This document shows, in pieces, positions 36,033 to 44,918 of a stretch of 64,000 bases of DNA. Under the pieces are notes generated by a model. The model searched no databases. It saw nothing but the letters and a program-made list of their open reading frames with translations, and was not told the origin of the DNA. Each line of letters begins with the position of its first letter. Positions within the stretch are counted from its first letter, which is position 1. Both the position numbers and the translations under genes were made by a program. The stretch comes from Desulfovibrio fairfieldensis (lineage in GTDB: Bacteria > Desulfobacterota > Desulfovibrionia > Desulfovibrionales > Desulfovibrionaceae): contig NZ_CP014229.1 of assembly GCF_001553605.1 (NCBI RefSeq), forward strand, positions 1,950,501 to 2,014,500, in the 5' to 3' direction.

Positions 36033-36914
36033 ATGCACCTGCGGGTCGCCCCTCATTACCTGGAAAACTACCTAGCCGATGCGTGCAAAGAAGACCGGCT
36101 CGTCTATGCCGTGCTTGATCCGGCAACTTGGCCGGATCTTCATTTCTTTCTTGAGCAAAGTGATCTGCAATCGTTGCATTTAGCAAAAGGGGCACTCACG
36201 CCGGAGCATTATAATATATTGCCGCGTGTCGTCCTTTTGCGGCCATGCAACGCGGCATTGAGGCAGGTGTCGGAAAATCTGCCATCCTCAGGCATTCTCG
36301 TCACCACTCAAAAGAACATGGATTTATGCACTCTCACCGCGCATCTCTGGGATATTGCCCAGGTGCGCTTGAGTAGTGGTGAAGCCGCCTGGTTGCGCTA
36401 TTATGAGCCCTATGTCCTGCATGAATGCATGCGCGCATTCAATGCGGAGCAAAAAGTCATCCTGTTCGGAAAAAATATTACGGGCTTTGCGGCCCTTGAT
36501 TACCGCAATCTTGAATTGCGTAAGTATCACAGGCCGGAGAGGGGCGTGCCGGTCTCGCCGCCTTTGCGCATCGCCCACGAACAGATTGAAGAATTCGATG
36601 CCGCCCATCTGCGTCTGTTTATATTTGAGCTTGCGGCATATCTCGCCTCAGAGCACCGCCCCGCGATGCCGGATGAGGATTTTCCAGACTTTGAAGCTCA
36701 CGTGGCCCAAACCGTGGAGACAGCGCAACAATTCGGTTTTTTGAGCAATAACAGCATCAGGCGCTTTGCGGAGCTGGCCATCGCGTCCACCTGGAGCTTC
36801 CACGTAGACGCCCCCGCCCGCCATGTGCTGGAGCGCGCCGACCTGTCGCCCGAAGCAAAAATCAAGGCTCTTGAGCAGGCCGTGAACAACAGGAGGCCCC
36901 CCTATGCCGTCTAG
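36033..36914 (+). CDS. DUF4123 T6SS effector adaptor, copy 2
   Basis: A 293-residue DUF4123 protein: LVYAVLDPATWPDLHFFLE (about 22-40), then PRVVLLRPCN, LRQVSENLPSSGILV and RYYEPYVLHECM, with a C-terminal helical part. Sequence similarity to the adaptor at 8859 is low, as expected if each serves its own effector. It lies 3 bp after vgrG copy 2 and overlaps the large effector gene by 11 bp, which suggests coupled synthesis of chaperone and cargo. Confidence 0.8.
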   Translation: MHLRVAPHYLENYLADACKEDRLVYAVLDPATWPDLHFFLEQSDLQSLHLAKGALTPEHYNILPRVVLLRPCNAALRQVSENLPSSGILVTTQKNMDLCTLTAHLWDIAQVRLSSGEAAWLRYYEPYVLHECMRAFNAEQKVILFGKNITGFAALDYRNLELRKYHRPERGVPVSPPLRIAHEQIEEFDAAHLRLFIFELAAYLASEHRPAMPDEDFPDFEAHVAQTVETAQQFGFLSNNSIRRFAELAIASTWSFHVDAPARHVLERADLSPEAKIKALEQAVNNRRPPYAV

Positions 36915-39900
36915 TTGTCCCCCCTTTTTAGCCGCTGACGGAAAAGCGGGAGAGTCATCCCATTCGTGCAAATATATCAAGCTGGTGCTGGCCCGTTTTG
37001 CCCTCGCCAGCACATGCTCACCTCCGCTTATGAGCGACCTGCTCTCACGGCTGAATCAAGCATATTTCCCCGACCTTTCTCCTTATGTCTATACCCTGCG
37101 CTTACCGCGTGACGGGCATCTCTATGCGCTGACGAAAAAAGGCGGTGAGATGGATTCCTTCAGTTGCGACAACAATAAAATTAACGGCAAACCCTATTTT
37201 GAAGTGAATGAGGACGTCAAAAATTTCTGGATTGTTTTTTCAGAGGCGGAATGGCAGGACGATATCATAAAAAAAGCGCAAACCGATCCGGATGCCTGGA
37301 TGCAGCACATCACCTTGGAAAAGGGCTCGCCCTACACGGCCGAGCCCGGCGACGCGGATATGCTCATTGAGGAATACCGGGAAAAGACCGGCCATCTCAT
37401 GTCCATACGCGGGCTTGAGGGCTCGCTCAGAAACTATCTGGAAACGGAGCGGGAATATACCACGCCGCTCTATCCCAGCGATGATCCTGAGAGTCCGCAC
37501 CTTGTCCGGCGCTGGCTTGATTCGGATGAGCCTTTCCTAGCGCCGGGCAAAAAAGCGCGTCTTGAAAAGCTTGCGTCCATCAAAAAGGATGCTCGCTTCA
37601 TCGTGGCCCTGCACGATCCCATGGGCATTTCCTACGACTTCGGCAAACTGAACCAGGTCAGCGTGCAGACCAAAGCCGCCTACAACGCCTGGTTCGAATA
37701 TCCCGCCAGTATCGCTTCCTATGTGAGCACGCTGGAAAAAAATGCCGGCAAGCCCTTAAGCGCAAGTGAAAGCCCTTGGAAACCGGACTGGCAGAGTAAA
37801 ATCTATGTCTGCAAGGCCCGACATTATTACAACGAGGAAGAAGTTTGCCCCGAGCCGGTTGAGCTGCCGCCCGGCGGCTCCGCCACGGAGCGTTTCGCCC
37901 TCCGCAGGGCGCTCGGCAAGGATCCGGCAACAGGAGAGCCCGTTATGGGCTGGTGGATCGTGCGCGAAATCTATGACCCGGAAAATTCCTGGGCTCCCAT
38001 GACCCTTCGTAAAAATTCCATGCAGGCTTTTCTGTTCCAACGCAAAAAGGCGGGCGAGGCTTTTGGCAAGGGCTTTGAAATAGTTATGCGCAGCTGGAAA
38101 ATCTGGCTTTCCAACAGCCAGCCCTGGGGATTCGCCCATCCCTTTAGCTTTTACTCCCCGCAATCCGAGAAAGCTCTTGCCAATCGCGAACAAGCTCTTG
38201 CCAAATGCCTGAACAGTATGACTGCCACAGCCCAAGGGCGGGAACTGGCTGTTGCGGACATTCTGGAAAAACAGTCTGCGCCGGTGGCCGACGTGTTCTG
38301 GGACGCGGCCAAGGGCGGCGCGCTGGAAATCAAACTTACAGAACACACGGCTGCTATCATCCATGCCCTCAACGACGCCCTCTCAGTCTTGTATTCAAAG
38401 AATGAAGGTCAATTTAAGGCTCTTATTGCGCTTTATAAGAAACGGCTGGAAAAAGATACGAAACTGCCAAGCAGTTGGCGGGTGCCCATGCCCGCCGCTC
38501 TTTATTACGTGGTTGAATCCGAGCTCAGCGGGATGGAAAAAACATCTCAGGCCGGGCAGGGCAGTCAGTCCACATCCAGAAGAAGCGCCCAACCGGACGC
38601 CCTGCCACAGCCGACCGTTCTTGATCATCTGGTTTTCTCCAACAATACAATGCAGAAAAGTGCGAACCTGCTGAACGCCGTGTGCGAACCGGAACTTATA
38701 CAACTTTTCTACAATATGCGCCATAGTGCAGCCATGGGAGACACCATCCCGACTGTGGAAAAATTTCTTACCGCCTTGGCGCCCGCTCTGGCTCACATCA
38801 ACCTGGGCGTCGCCCTGCTCCAATGGCAAGCGGAACCTTCCCTGTACAATACGCTTGGCCTTCTGCGCGCCGGTGGGGATGTGCTGGCTCTGCTCAAACA
38901 TGGCGATCAGCTGCTGGCCGAAGCCCGTAATCTGGCAAAAACGCTGGGGCTGGGTGCGAAAGCTCTGGAAGGAGGCTGGCGTATCAAGATGCGAGGCGCG
39001 GTAGTTCTGGATGTTACCATTGACAGCGTCAACATGGTGGATCTGATCCGTAAGGATCAAGTTGAAGCCGCTGTGGCTCAAGGCTCGGTTATCGCAGCCT
39101 ATGGCGTGACTGCGGTGGTTCTGGGGCCGGGCGCTGTCGGCGTCGCGGCTGTCTCTGCCATACAGCTTATCGGCTTTTATGCGGTGGAATCATTGAAAAA
39201 AAGTGAAGCACAACAGTGGGTGGATGCTTCCTACTGGGGGGTGGACTATAAAGAAAAGCATCCCGCCCGTCCCATCAGGGACAATTATCCGCGGATTTCC
39301 TATAAGGAGCATTATGAAAAGCTGACGGAACCTCCTAATGAGGAAAACCGCCATCCTGTGTTGGACGCCGATATCAGGGCCGAGGGAATGGAACAACAGA
39401 TGCTTTGGGTCAGGCGTTTGTGCGCCCCCAGGCTAAAGGCGGTCTCCTTCAGCCGGATCACCTACCTCCGTCTCTCCAGCAGGCAGTTTCTCCCAGGCCA
39501 AAGCCGCCATGTCATACAAGTGGCGGTCAACGGCGTGCCCATCTGGGATACCATATATCCGGAACCTGGCGTGGGCTATGCACAGTCTTCGGCGCCCTAT
39601 GAAGCAAGAGGAAGGGTTGCCCCACCGGCTGAAGAATATCCGGAACCCGGCGTAGGTTACCCGGTGCCCGCGTCTGTTCCCGCAGTGGGGGGACGGTTAA
39701 TTCCTCCGCCCGCTCCATCCCTGGTGCTTGTGCCCTGGTGGCCCCGCTACGATTCTAAAACCGGGGAACTCTGCTGGGAAGCCGTCCTGGACAATCAGGC
39801 CCTCAAAGCAATGGCCGCGCCGAAGATCTCTATTTTCGGCAAAGAAAGTCATGTCCTGACCGCGCATGCCGTGTACAACTATAATGCGGCAATCTCCTGC

Positions 39901-40047
39901 GATCCTCTGGGAACGATGTGCGAAATCGGCGAGCTTTTCAACGGCGACAAGGAGCAGCAGGCGGACGCCACGGCCAGAATAAAGGAACTCGTCAAGGAAG
40001 ACCCTTCCTATAATCTCGATCCCCATTGGCTCCGCCGCCGTCATTAA
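36904..40047 (+). CDS. large T6SS effector, BTH_I2691-like
   Basis: A 1047-residue protein. The first 300 residues follow the pattern of the BTH_I2691-type T6SS effector N-terminus: YVYTLRLPRDGHLYALTKK, FWIVFSEAEWQDDII, MQHITLEKG and VALHDPMGISYDFGKL. The middle is long and helical. Residues about 720-765 (VIAAYGVTAVVLGPGAVGVAAV and following) are strongly hydrophobic and could insert into membranes. An imperfect repeat YPEPGVGY occurs at about 885 and 912. Membrane disruption is a plausible mode of toxicity but is inference. The gene sits between a DUF4123 adaptor and a secreted Sel1-like protein. Confidence 0.65.
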   Translation: MPSSCPPFLAADGKAGESSHSCKYIKLVLARFALASTCSPPLMSDLLSRLNQAYFPDLSPYVYTLRLPRDGHLYALTKKGGEMDSFSCDNNKINGKPYFEVNEDVKNFWIVFSEAEWQDDIIKKAQTDPDAWMQHITLEKGSPYTAEPGDADMLIEEYREKTGHLMSIRGLEGSLRNYLETEREYTTPLYPSDDPESPHLVRRWLDSDEPFLAPGKKARLEKLASIKKDARFIVALHDPMGISYDFGKLNQVSVQTKAAYNAWFEYPASIASYVSTLEKNAGKPLSASESPWKPDWQSKIYVCKARHYYNEEEVCPEPVELPPGGSATERFALRRALGKDPATGEPVMGWWIVREIYDPENSWAPMTLRKNSMQAFLFQRKKAGEAFGKGFEIVMRSWKIWLSNSQPWGFAHPFSFYSPQSEKALANREQALAKCLNSMTATAQGRELAVADILEKQSAPVADVFWDAAKGGALEIKLTEHTAAIIHALNDALSVLYSKNEGQFKALIALYKKRLEKDTKLPSSWRVPMPAALYYVVESELSGMEKTSQAGQGSQSTSRRSAQPDALPQPTVLDHLVFSNNTMQKSANLLNAVCEPELIQLFYNMRHSAAMGDTIPTVEKFLTALAPALAHINLGVALLQWQAEPSLYNTLGLLRAGGDVLALLKHGDQLLAEARNLAKTLGLGAKALEGGWRIKMRGAVVLDVTIDSVNMVDLIRKDQVEAAVAQGSVIAAYGVTAVVLGPGAVGVAAVSAIQLIGFYAVESLKKSEAQQWVDASYWGVDYKEKHPARPIRDNYPRISYKEHYEKLTEPPNEENRHPVLDADIRAEGMEQQMLWVRRLCAPRLKAVSFSRITYLRLSSRQFLPGQSRHVIQVAVNGVPIWDTIYPEPGVGYAQSSAPYEARGRVAPPAEEYPEPGVGYPVPASVPAVGGRLIPPPAPSLVLVPWWPRYDSKTGELCWEAVLDNQALKAMAAPKISIFGKESHVLTAHAVYNYNAAISCDPLGTMCEIGELFNGDKEQQADATARIKELVKEDPSYNLDPHWLRRRH

Positions 40048-40058
40048 AGGAGAACAGC

Positions 40059-41321
40059 ATGCGGTTCTCCCACGGCTTCATTGTCCTGTTGTGTCTTTTC
40101 ATCCTGGCCCTCCCCGTTCAGGCGGGCTCGGAAGATTTCCGGCCTGTCCACGGTCTGGTCAAAACTCCAGATTTCCCTAAAACTGCCAGTTATAGGTGGC
40201 ACACGCCACCGATTCCCAGAGAAATCAACGTCACTCCTCTGGTGGTGGAAGACCCGGACTGGTACTATCTGCCGCGCGGTCAGCGCCCCAGACTTTCCTA
40301 CGCCGGGCGCTGGGGCGGCAGTTCCTATCCCGACATTCTGGAAGAAGCCCTCAGGGGCAATCCCCTGGCCATGGCCGACCTGATCATCCAGACCCAGTAC
40401 GCGCCGGACCGGCTGGCCGCCGCCTTGCCGCACTTTCCGCCCCCCATGCACACAAAGAAATACTGGCTGGACTGGGCGGCCCGCTATACCTCGCCGGGCT
40501 GGATCTACGCCCGCCTGTCCCTTTACGACGAGGGCATCGGCGCAACTAGAAGAGCACTGGGCACAGGGGCCAAACTCGGGGACCCCAAATCCATGTACGA
40601 ATGGGTCACAGGTTGGCCCGTTGCTGGGGAAGTTCTATGGCTGATAGTGGCAGCCGACGCGGGTTCAGGACCGGCCGCGTATTGGGTTTCCCGCTGGTAC
40701 CGCCTCGGTGGAAAAAACAGCGGCTATGAAATCAGTAAAAATATAGCCAAGGGCAAGAAATACCTGGCCATTGCCATGCAACGCGGCTATTCCGAAGCCT
40801 TTGCCGACGCGGCCTACGATGTGCTGACCGGTCTTCAGGGAACGCCCATCAACCAGGAGCAGGCCTATGTTTACACGTATATCTGGCTGGCCCTGCGCAA
40901 AACAGAAAATGGCCTCTTGCTCATTGAGCGGGATTTGCCCGACATGCCCACTGTGCGCATGGTCAATGTCCGTAGATGCGCGCTCAATGCAAGACGGGAT
41001 ATTGGCATGGTCCGCAATCTGACGCCGGAAGAAAAAACTGAGGAAGTTGCGCGAAAGCTACAAGTTTGGGCCCTGCCCGAACTCTCTGAAGAGACCACCG
41101 CCCGCGCCAAACGGCAGGCTCAAGATTGGCTACTGCGCTATAAGGCCGAGCGCGAAGCGGAGTTGCGCCCGGAACGTGAACGCCGCGCCAAGCTCACCGA
41201 ACAATTGCGCAAGGAGTGCGTCCCGGCACTGGAATATCTCGCAAAAAGAAAAATCCCCTTCAGCAGCGGGCAGATCAATCCTCAAAAGCCCTATGAAGCA
41301 CGAGGGCGAGTTATCCGTTAA
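40059..41321 (+). CDS. exported Sel1-like protein, candidate immunity
   Basis: About 420 residues from the ATG at 40059 (AAAGGAGA site). Signal peptide MRFSHGFIVLLCLFILALPVQA. The middle contains degenerate Sel1/TPR-type helices (RRALGTGAKLGDPKSMYEW, KGKKYLAIAMQRGYSEAFADAAY) and the C-terminus is a charged helix. Exported Sel1 proteins are frequent immunity partners of T6SS membrane-active effectors. The last residues contain PYEARGRV, which is also found near residue 898 of the neighbouring effector. The function is inferred from position. Confidence 0.65.
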   Translation: MRFSHGFIVLLCLFILALPVQAGSEDFRPVHGLVKTPDFPKTASYRWHTPPIPREINVTPLVVEDPDWYYLPRGQRPRLSYAGRWGGSSYPDILEEALRGNPLAMADLIIQTQYAPDRLAAALPHFPPPMHTKKYWLDWAARYTSPGWIYARLSLYDEGIGATRRALGTGAKLGDPKSMYEWVTGWPVAGEVLWLIVAADAGSGPAAYWVSRWYRLGGKNSGYEISKNIAKGKKYLAIAMQRGYSEAFADAAYDVLTGLQGTPINQEQAYVYTYIWLALRKTENGLLLIERDLPDMPTVRMVNVRRCALNARRDIGMVRNLTPEEKTEEVARKLQVWALPELSEETTARAKRQAQDWLLRYKAEREAELRPERERRAKLTEQLRKECVPALEYLAKRKIPFSSGQINPQKPYEARGRVIR

Positions 41322-41697
41322 AGAGGGCAAGAGACAGGAGTACTAGGGCCACCACATCTTTTCCGTCATCGTCAGATATCCTCCAGAGTTACGATAGGAG
41401 GAGGTGTGACGCGCTGTGGCCACTGTCTGTTGTGGAACAGAGCCACGCCTAGGCAATGCCCCACGAATTACCGTCTCCCACCATAATCCGCATCCCGCGC
41501 CCTGCGGCTTGCGCCGCTGTCTCCTCCACTGTGCCTCTCCCACTCCATCCCCTTCCCCGCAAAGGCCCGGCAGGCGGGCTTTCAGTTCAATATAATAGAT
41601 AATCTTATAAAATTTCAAAAATAGACTTGCAACTAAAAATGAAAAGCGTTATTTTAAAGTCAATACAAATAGTTGTAAACAATTACAGCGATCAATT
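41322..41697. other. non-coding, left part of segmental duplicate B
   Basis: No intact gene. Up to about 41533 nothing recognisable is seen. From there the sequence is the second copy of the block described at 13262-13660, including CTTGCAACTAAAAATGAAAAG at 41625-41645. Confidence 0.6.
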
Positions 41698-41925
41698 GGC
41701 TTTTTATTTGCTTTCAGGCGGTTCGCGACCGGCACGGCTCAGAGTCAGGGCAATGACTTTTGAACGGTTTCGGCACGCGTTTCCAGTCGGCCGTATCTTG
41801 CGACGGAGGCGCACAAGGGCGTTATCAGGCATCTTGCAAAAGCGTGGAAGGCGGTCCTGCCTGAAAACGGGCCCTGCGGGGAAGACGCCCGTTTTCTCCC
41901 GGAGTTCGAGGCGTTGCGAAATGAA
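41534..41925 (+). repeat. segmental duplicate B of tssA upstream region
   Basis: Second copy of the 400-bp block at 13262-13660. It retains the sigma-54 promoter but has lost the tssA start codon (ATG to ATC at 41824). Similarity ends inside codon 34-35 of tssA, where unrelated sequence follows. Confidence 0.85.
41698..41711 (+). promoter_or_regulatory. duplicated sigma-54 promoter
   Basis: GG (41698-41699), ten bases, GC (41710-41711) in TTGGCTTTTTATTTGCTTT. It is the copy of the tssA promoter and now points towards the tssA remnant and, about 700 bp further, pppA-ppkA. It could still drive those regulators. Confidence 0.6.
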
Positions 41926-42114
41926 TCTGTACATGCTTCTGCTTGTCGCCGCACTGCTCCGGGTTCTGTCCGGTTACCAGCGAAAACATCAGATAGCACG
42001 GTCACTCTGGACTATATCCGCTTTAAAAATAACGAACACCGTCGGCATGCGCCTGGAGGAAGTTATTACGCCAGCCAGACGCTCCTGATGCACAGTCCCA
42101 TGGCGTTTGGTTAG
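41824..42114 (+). pseudogene. chimeric tssA remnant without start codon
   Basis: The frame encodes the first 34 residues of TssA (KAWKAVLPENGPCGED, then PEFEALRNE) but begins with ATC where tssA has ATG. After the break it runs on in frame into an unrelated tail ending DYIRFKNNEHRRHAPGG and stops at TAG 42112-42114. The upstream in-frame stop is at 41761 and no alternative start is seen. It looks like a fusion scar: the duplicated tssA start joined to the 3' end of a lost gene, perhaps an effector-cassette gene. Confidence 0.7.
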
Positions 42115-42411
42115 TTGTTGCGAACCTGAAGGTACTTTCCTGCGGCATGCCTCGGGCGTTTGGGGCGGCGGAGGATGAAGGCAGAGAAACAGCACGGCAA
42201 GGCAATGTTCCATCGCGGCGGCATTTCGCAAGACCTCAGCAAAATTGCCAGGCAGCGGCCAACGGAACACAGGCCCCGGCTTTTATTCTGGTCCGTGTAC
42301 GCTCTCTCCGCAAGCGTTTGGGCTGCTCTTGCCGCTTCCCCCCTCAAACCGCCCTGGCATAAATTAAAATTTTATATATGATATTACATATAAATGATGG
42401 CCGGAGGTCCT
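42115..42411. other. non-coding region before pppA
   Basis: No gene supported. The last 60 bases are AT-rich (AAATTAAAATTTTATATATG) and may contain the pppA promoter. A ribosome site GGAGGT lies at 42403-42408. Confidence 0.4.
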
Positions 42412-43149
42412 ATGGCGGGCAGTGCGCGCGGCTTTCCCGTGACTCTTGAATCCTGGGGATGGAGCCAAAAGGGCGATATCCGCCCGGAAAACCAGGATTC
42501 TTTTCTGAGTTGGAACGAACGCCTGCTCTGGGCCGTGGCTGACGGCGTGGGCAGCAGCGCGCACGGCGGCGAGGCGGGCAGGCTGGTTACCCGCATGCTG
42601 CTCACAACGCCCCATGCCGCCTCCCTGGATGAGCATGTGGACAATGTGGGCGGCATTCTGCGTCAGGGCAACGACATTTTGCGCGCGCACGGCGGCGCGA
42701 CCCAAGCCGCCAGCACAGTGGTGGCCCTGCTGATGCACGGCGGCGAGGCGGCCTGCCTCTGGGCGGGCGACAGCCGCTGCTATCTTCTGCGGGACGGCGT
42801 GCTGTACCAGTGTACCCGCGAGCACACCCTGCGGCAGGAAAAAATCGACAACGGCGAGCTGACCGCGCCCGAGGCCCGGCGCATGGTACGGGGCAACATC
42901 ATCACCAACGCCGTGGGCGCGCGCGACGCCCTGCGCCTGGACGAAGTCCGCTTTTCCCTGCGGGGCGGCGATAAATTTCTGCTCTGTTCCGACGGTTTGT
43001 CCAACCTTTTGGGCCCGGACGCTCTGGCGGCGCGCCTGGCAAGAACTTCCGCCAGGGAGGCGGCGGAAGACATGGCCCGGGCTGTGGACGGCGTGCCCCA
43101 GCCGGACAACATCACTCTGGTGGCGGTTTTCGTTTCCTCGTTGAGGTGA
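42412..43149 (+). CDS. pppA: PP2C-type protein phosphatase PppA
   Basis: A 245-residue PP2C/Stp1-like Ser/Thr phosphatase. The metal-binding motifs are present: GDIRPENQD (21-29), AVADGVGS (41-48), WAGDSRCYLL, LLCSDGLSNLL and PDNITLV. In T6SS loci PppA reverses PpkA phosphorylation of the FHA protein and switches the machine off. The ATG at 42412 behind GGAGGT is preferred over the ATG at 42394, which has no ribosome site. ppkA starts 3 bp after the stop. Confidence 0.9.
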   Translation: MAGSARGFPVTLESWGWSQKGDIRPENQDSFLSWNERLLWAVADGVGSSAHGGEAGRLVTRMLLTTPHAASLDEHVDNVGGILRQGNDILRAHGGATQAASTVVALLMHGGEAACLWAGDSRCYLLRDGVLYQCTREHTLRQEKIDNGELTAPEARRMVRGNIITNAVGARDALRLDEVRFSLRGGDKFLLCSDGLSNLLGPDALAARLARTSAREAAEDMARAVDGVPQPDNITLVAVFVSSLR

Positions 43150-43152
43150 GCC

Positions 43153-44118
43153 ATGGCGCTTCACAAGCATCTCCGGCCTGTTCCGGCGGCAAGGCCCTTC
43201 CGCGGGCCCCGGCGTTTTCCCGCGTCGCACAACCTCCGCAAGGGCATGCCGGGCACGGAACACAACGGACGCTTTCTTTTGCAACAGCTGCTGGGCTGCG
43301 GCGGCGTTTGCGAAGTTTACGCCGCTCTGGATCTGCGCCGTGTGGAGTGGAGCGATGCCTCTCCCCAGGTGGCGGTGAAACGCCTTTTGCCGGAACTGAC
43401 CCGGAACTATCAGGCTCAACTGGCCCTGGCGCAGGAATTTTGCATTCTGCGCCATCTGGTCCATCCCGGCGTGGTCCGCGTTTTTGACTTGCACAACGAG
43501 CCCTTCGGCCTCTGCTACAGCATGGAGCTGCTGCAGGGGCGCAACGCGGGCGAGATCCGGCCCGGCGATCTGCCCGGTGCGGCCCTGGCGACCATGACCG
43601 CACGCTTTTTCGACGCCCTGGCCTTTCTGCACGCCCAGGGCATCGCCCACGGCGACATCAAGCCAGCCAACCTGCTGTTAAAAAGCGGGGAGCGCCCGGT
43701 GCTCATCGACTTCAACGTGGCCGCCGCCAGCGTGCGCAAGGGCGGCACACCGGCAGCCGTGGGGCTGCGCGAAAGCCTGCGCGTTCCGGCCCACAGCCTG
43801 CTCTACTCCAGCCCCGAACGCCTGGAAGGCGGCCCGCCCTCAATGGAAGACGATATTTTTTCGGCCTGCTGCACGGTACATGAAGTGTTCAGCGGCGCGC
43901 ATCCCTTCAAACGGCTTTCCTCGTCCGAAGCCCGGCAGCAGGACATGGTTCCGGCCAGGCCGCCCGGCATCCCCCCCTTTCTGTGGCCCCTGCTGCGCCG
44001 GGGTCTTGCCTTCCAGGCCCAAGCCCGGCCCGACGCCGCAAGCCTGCGCCGCGCCTTTGCGGCCTGGAGCGCGCTCTGCAACTGCACAGGCCAGGTCCGT
44101 AATTTTTTCACCCCCTGA
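43153..44118 (+). CDS. ppkA: Ser/Thr protein kinase PpkA
   Basis: A 321-residue Hanks-type kinase. Gly-rich loop LGCGGVCEVY (47-56), VAVK with Lys76, catalytic loop HGDIKPAN (166-173) and an activation start IDFN (185-188), where the usual DFG Gly is Asn. SSPERL corresponds to the APE region. Unlike Pseudomonas PpkA there is no membrane helix or periplasmic domain, so it is cytoplasmic and probably responds to a partner protein. Its predicted substrate is TagH (24706-26034). It lies in an operon with pppA. Confidence 0.9.
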   Translation: MALHKHLRPVPAARPFRGPRRFPASHNLRKGMPGTEHNGRFLLQQLLGCGGVCEVYAALDLRRVEWSDASPQVAVKRLLPELTRNYQAQLALAQEFCILRHLVHPGVVRVFDLHNEPFGLCYSMELLQGRNAGEIRPGDLPGAALATMTARFFDALAFLHAQGIAHGDIKPANLLLKSGERPVLIDFNVAAASVRKGGTPAAVGLRESLRVPAHSLLYSSPERLEGGPPSMEDDIFSACCTVHEVFSGAHPFKRLSSSEARQQDMVPARPPGIPPFLWPLLRRGLAFQAQARPDAASLRRAFAAWSALCNCTGQVRNFFTP

Positions 44119-44135
44119 CCGACCGGAGGATTGCC

Positions 44136-44918
44136 GTGACGCTGCCCAAAGCCCTGCTCTGCGTTCTTGACGAACATCCGTCCGCCCAGCCTCCCGAGGA
44201 AGCCGCTCTGCGCGCCGTGGGCTTTGCCGCAGCCACCGTGCCTTGGCGGCAGACGTCCGCGCAACGGGGCTGGATGCAGCTTCTGCCCATTCTGGACGAC
44301 CCGGCCGTGCAGGCCTGGGTCTTTTGCGGCGCGTCAACGGATTTCACCCCCGCCGTGCTGAATCGCATGGCCATGCTGACCCTGGCCCTGCACCGTCCCA
44401 GCCCGCCCCTCACGGCCTGCCTGCTCACTGGCGACGGCCCGGAACCGGAACTGCCCCACTGGCTGGGGGATGTACGCGTCTTCCGCCGGGACAAGAACTT
44501 TGCCGCCAGGCTCATGGCCGCGCGTCTGAAATCCCGTCCGCTGCCGCCGCGCCCCTTTCATCTGACAGCCCATTTGGACCCGCTCATCGGCCAATGGCTG
44601 GAAGCGGGACCGACAGAAGGCGCGCAATGGCCGGGCTTCATGGCCGGGACCCTGGGAGCCGAGGTAACGGCCTTCGGCGTGGGGCCTCGCGGCATACTGC
44701 CGCGGAAATGCACGCTTGAGCGCCCGCTGCGCGGCATCCGGGGAGATTGGGGCGGGCGGGAATTCAGCGCATGCGCGACCCGCAACCTCATCGGGGCTGA
44801 CAATGCCTGCTTTCTGCGCGTGGAGGGTGAACCGGAGGCCATTTTCATAGCTCCTTACCCCGAAGAGGACGGCCTGGAAACACGGAACCAAAGCGTGGCA
44901 TACCTTGAGTTGGCATAG
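44136..44918 (+). CDS. T6SS-linked protein of unknown function
   Basis: A 260-residue protein not recognised as any Tss or Tag family. GTG start with an ideal GGAGGA five bases upstream, 17 bp after ppkA, so it is in the kinase-phosphatase operon. It is soluble, Pro/Leu/Ala-rich, with no signal peptide or membrane helix. Segments such as WVFCGASTDFTPAVLNRMAML and HLDPLIGQWLEAGPTEGAQWPGF suggest an ordered alpha/beta fold. It might modulate PpkA/PppA signalling, but this rests on position alone. Confidence 0.6.
   Translation: MTLPKALLCVLDEHPSAQPPEEAALRAVGFAAATVPWRQTSAQRGWMQLLPILDDPAVQAWVFCGASTDFTPAVLNRMAMLTLALHRPSPPLTACLLTGDGPEPELPHWLGDVRVFRRDKNFAARLMAARLKSRPLPPRPFHLTAHLDPLIGQWLEAGPTEGAQWPGFMAGTLGAEVTAFGVGPRGILPRKCTLERPLRGIRGDWGGREFSACATRNLIGADNACFLRVEGEPEAIFIAPYPEEDGLETRNQSVAYLELA

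Noticed and set aside
41627-42088. 153-codon frame across the duplicated promoter region
   Set aside because: It starts upstream of the sigma-54 promoter copy and reads through it in a frame different from the tssA remnant. It is a chance frame.
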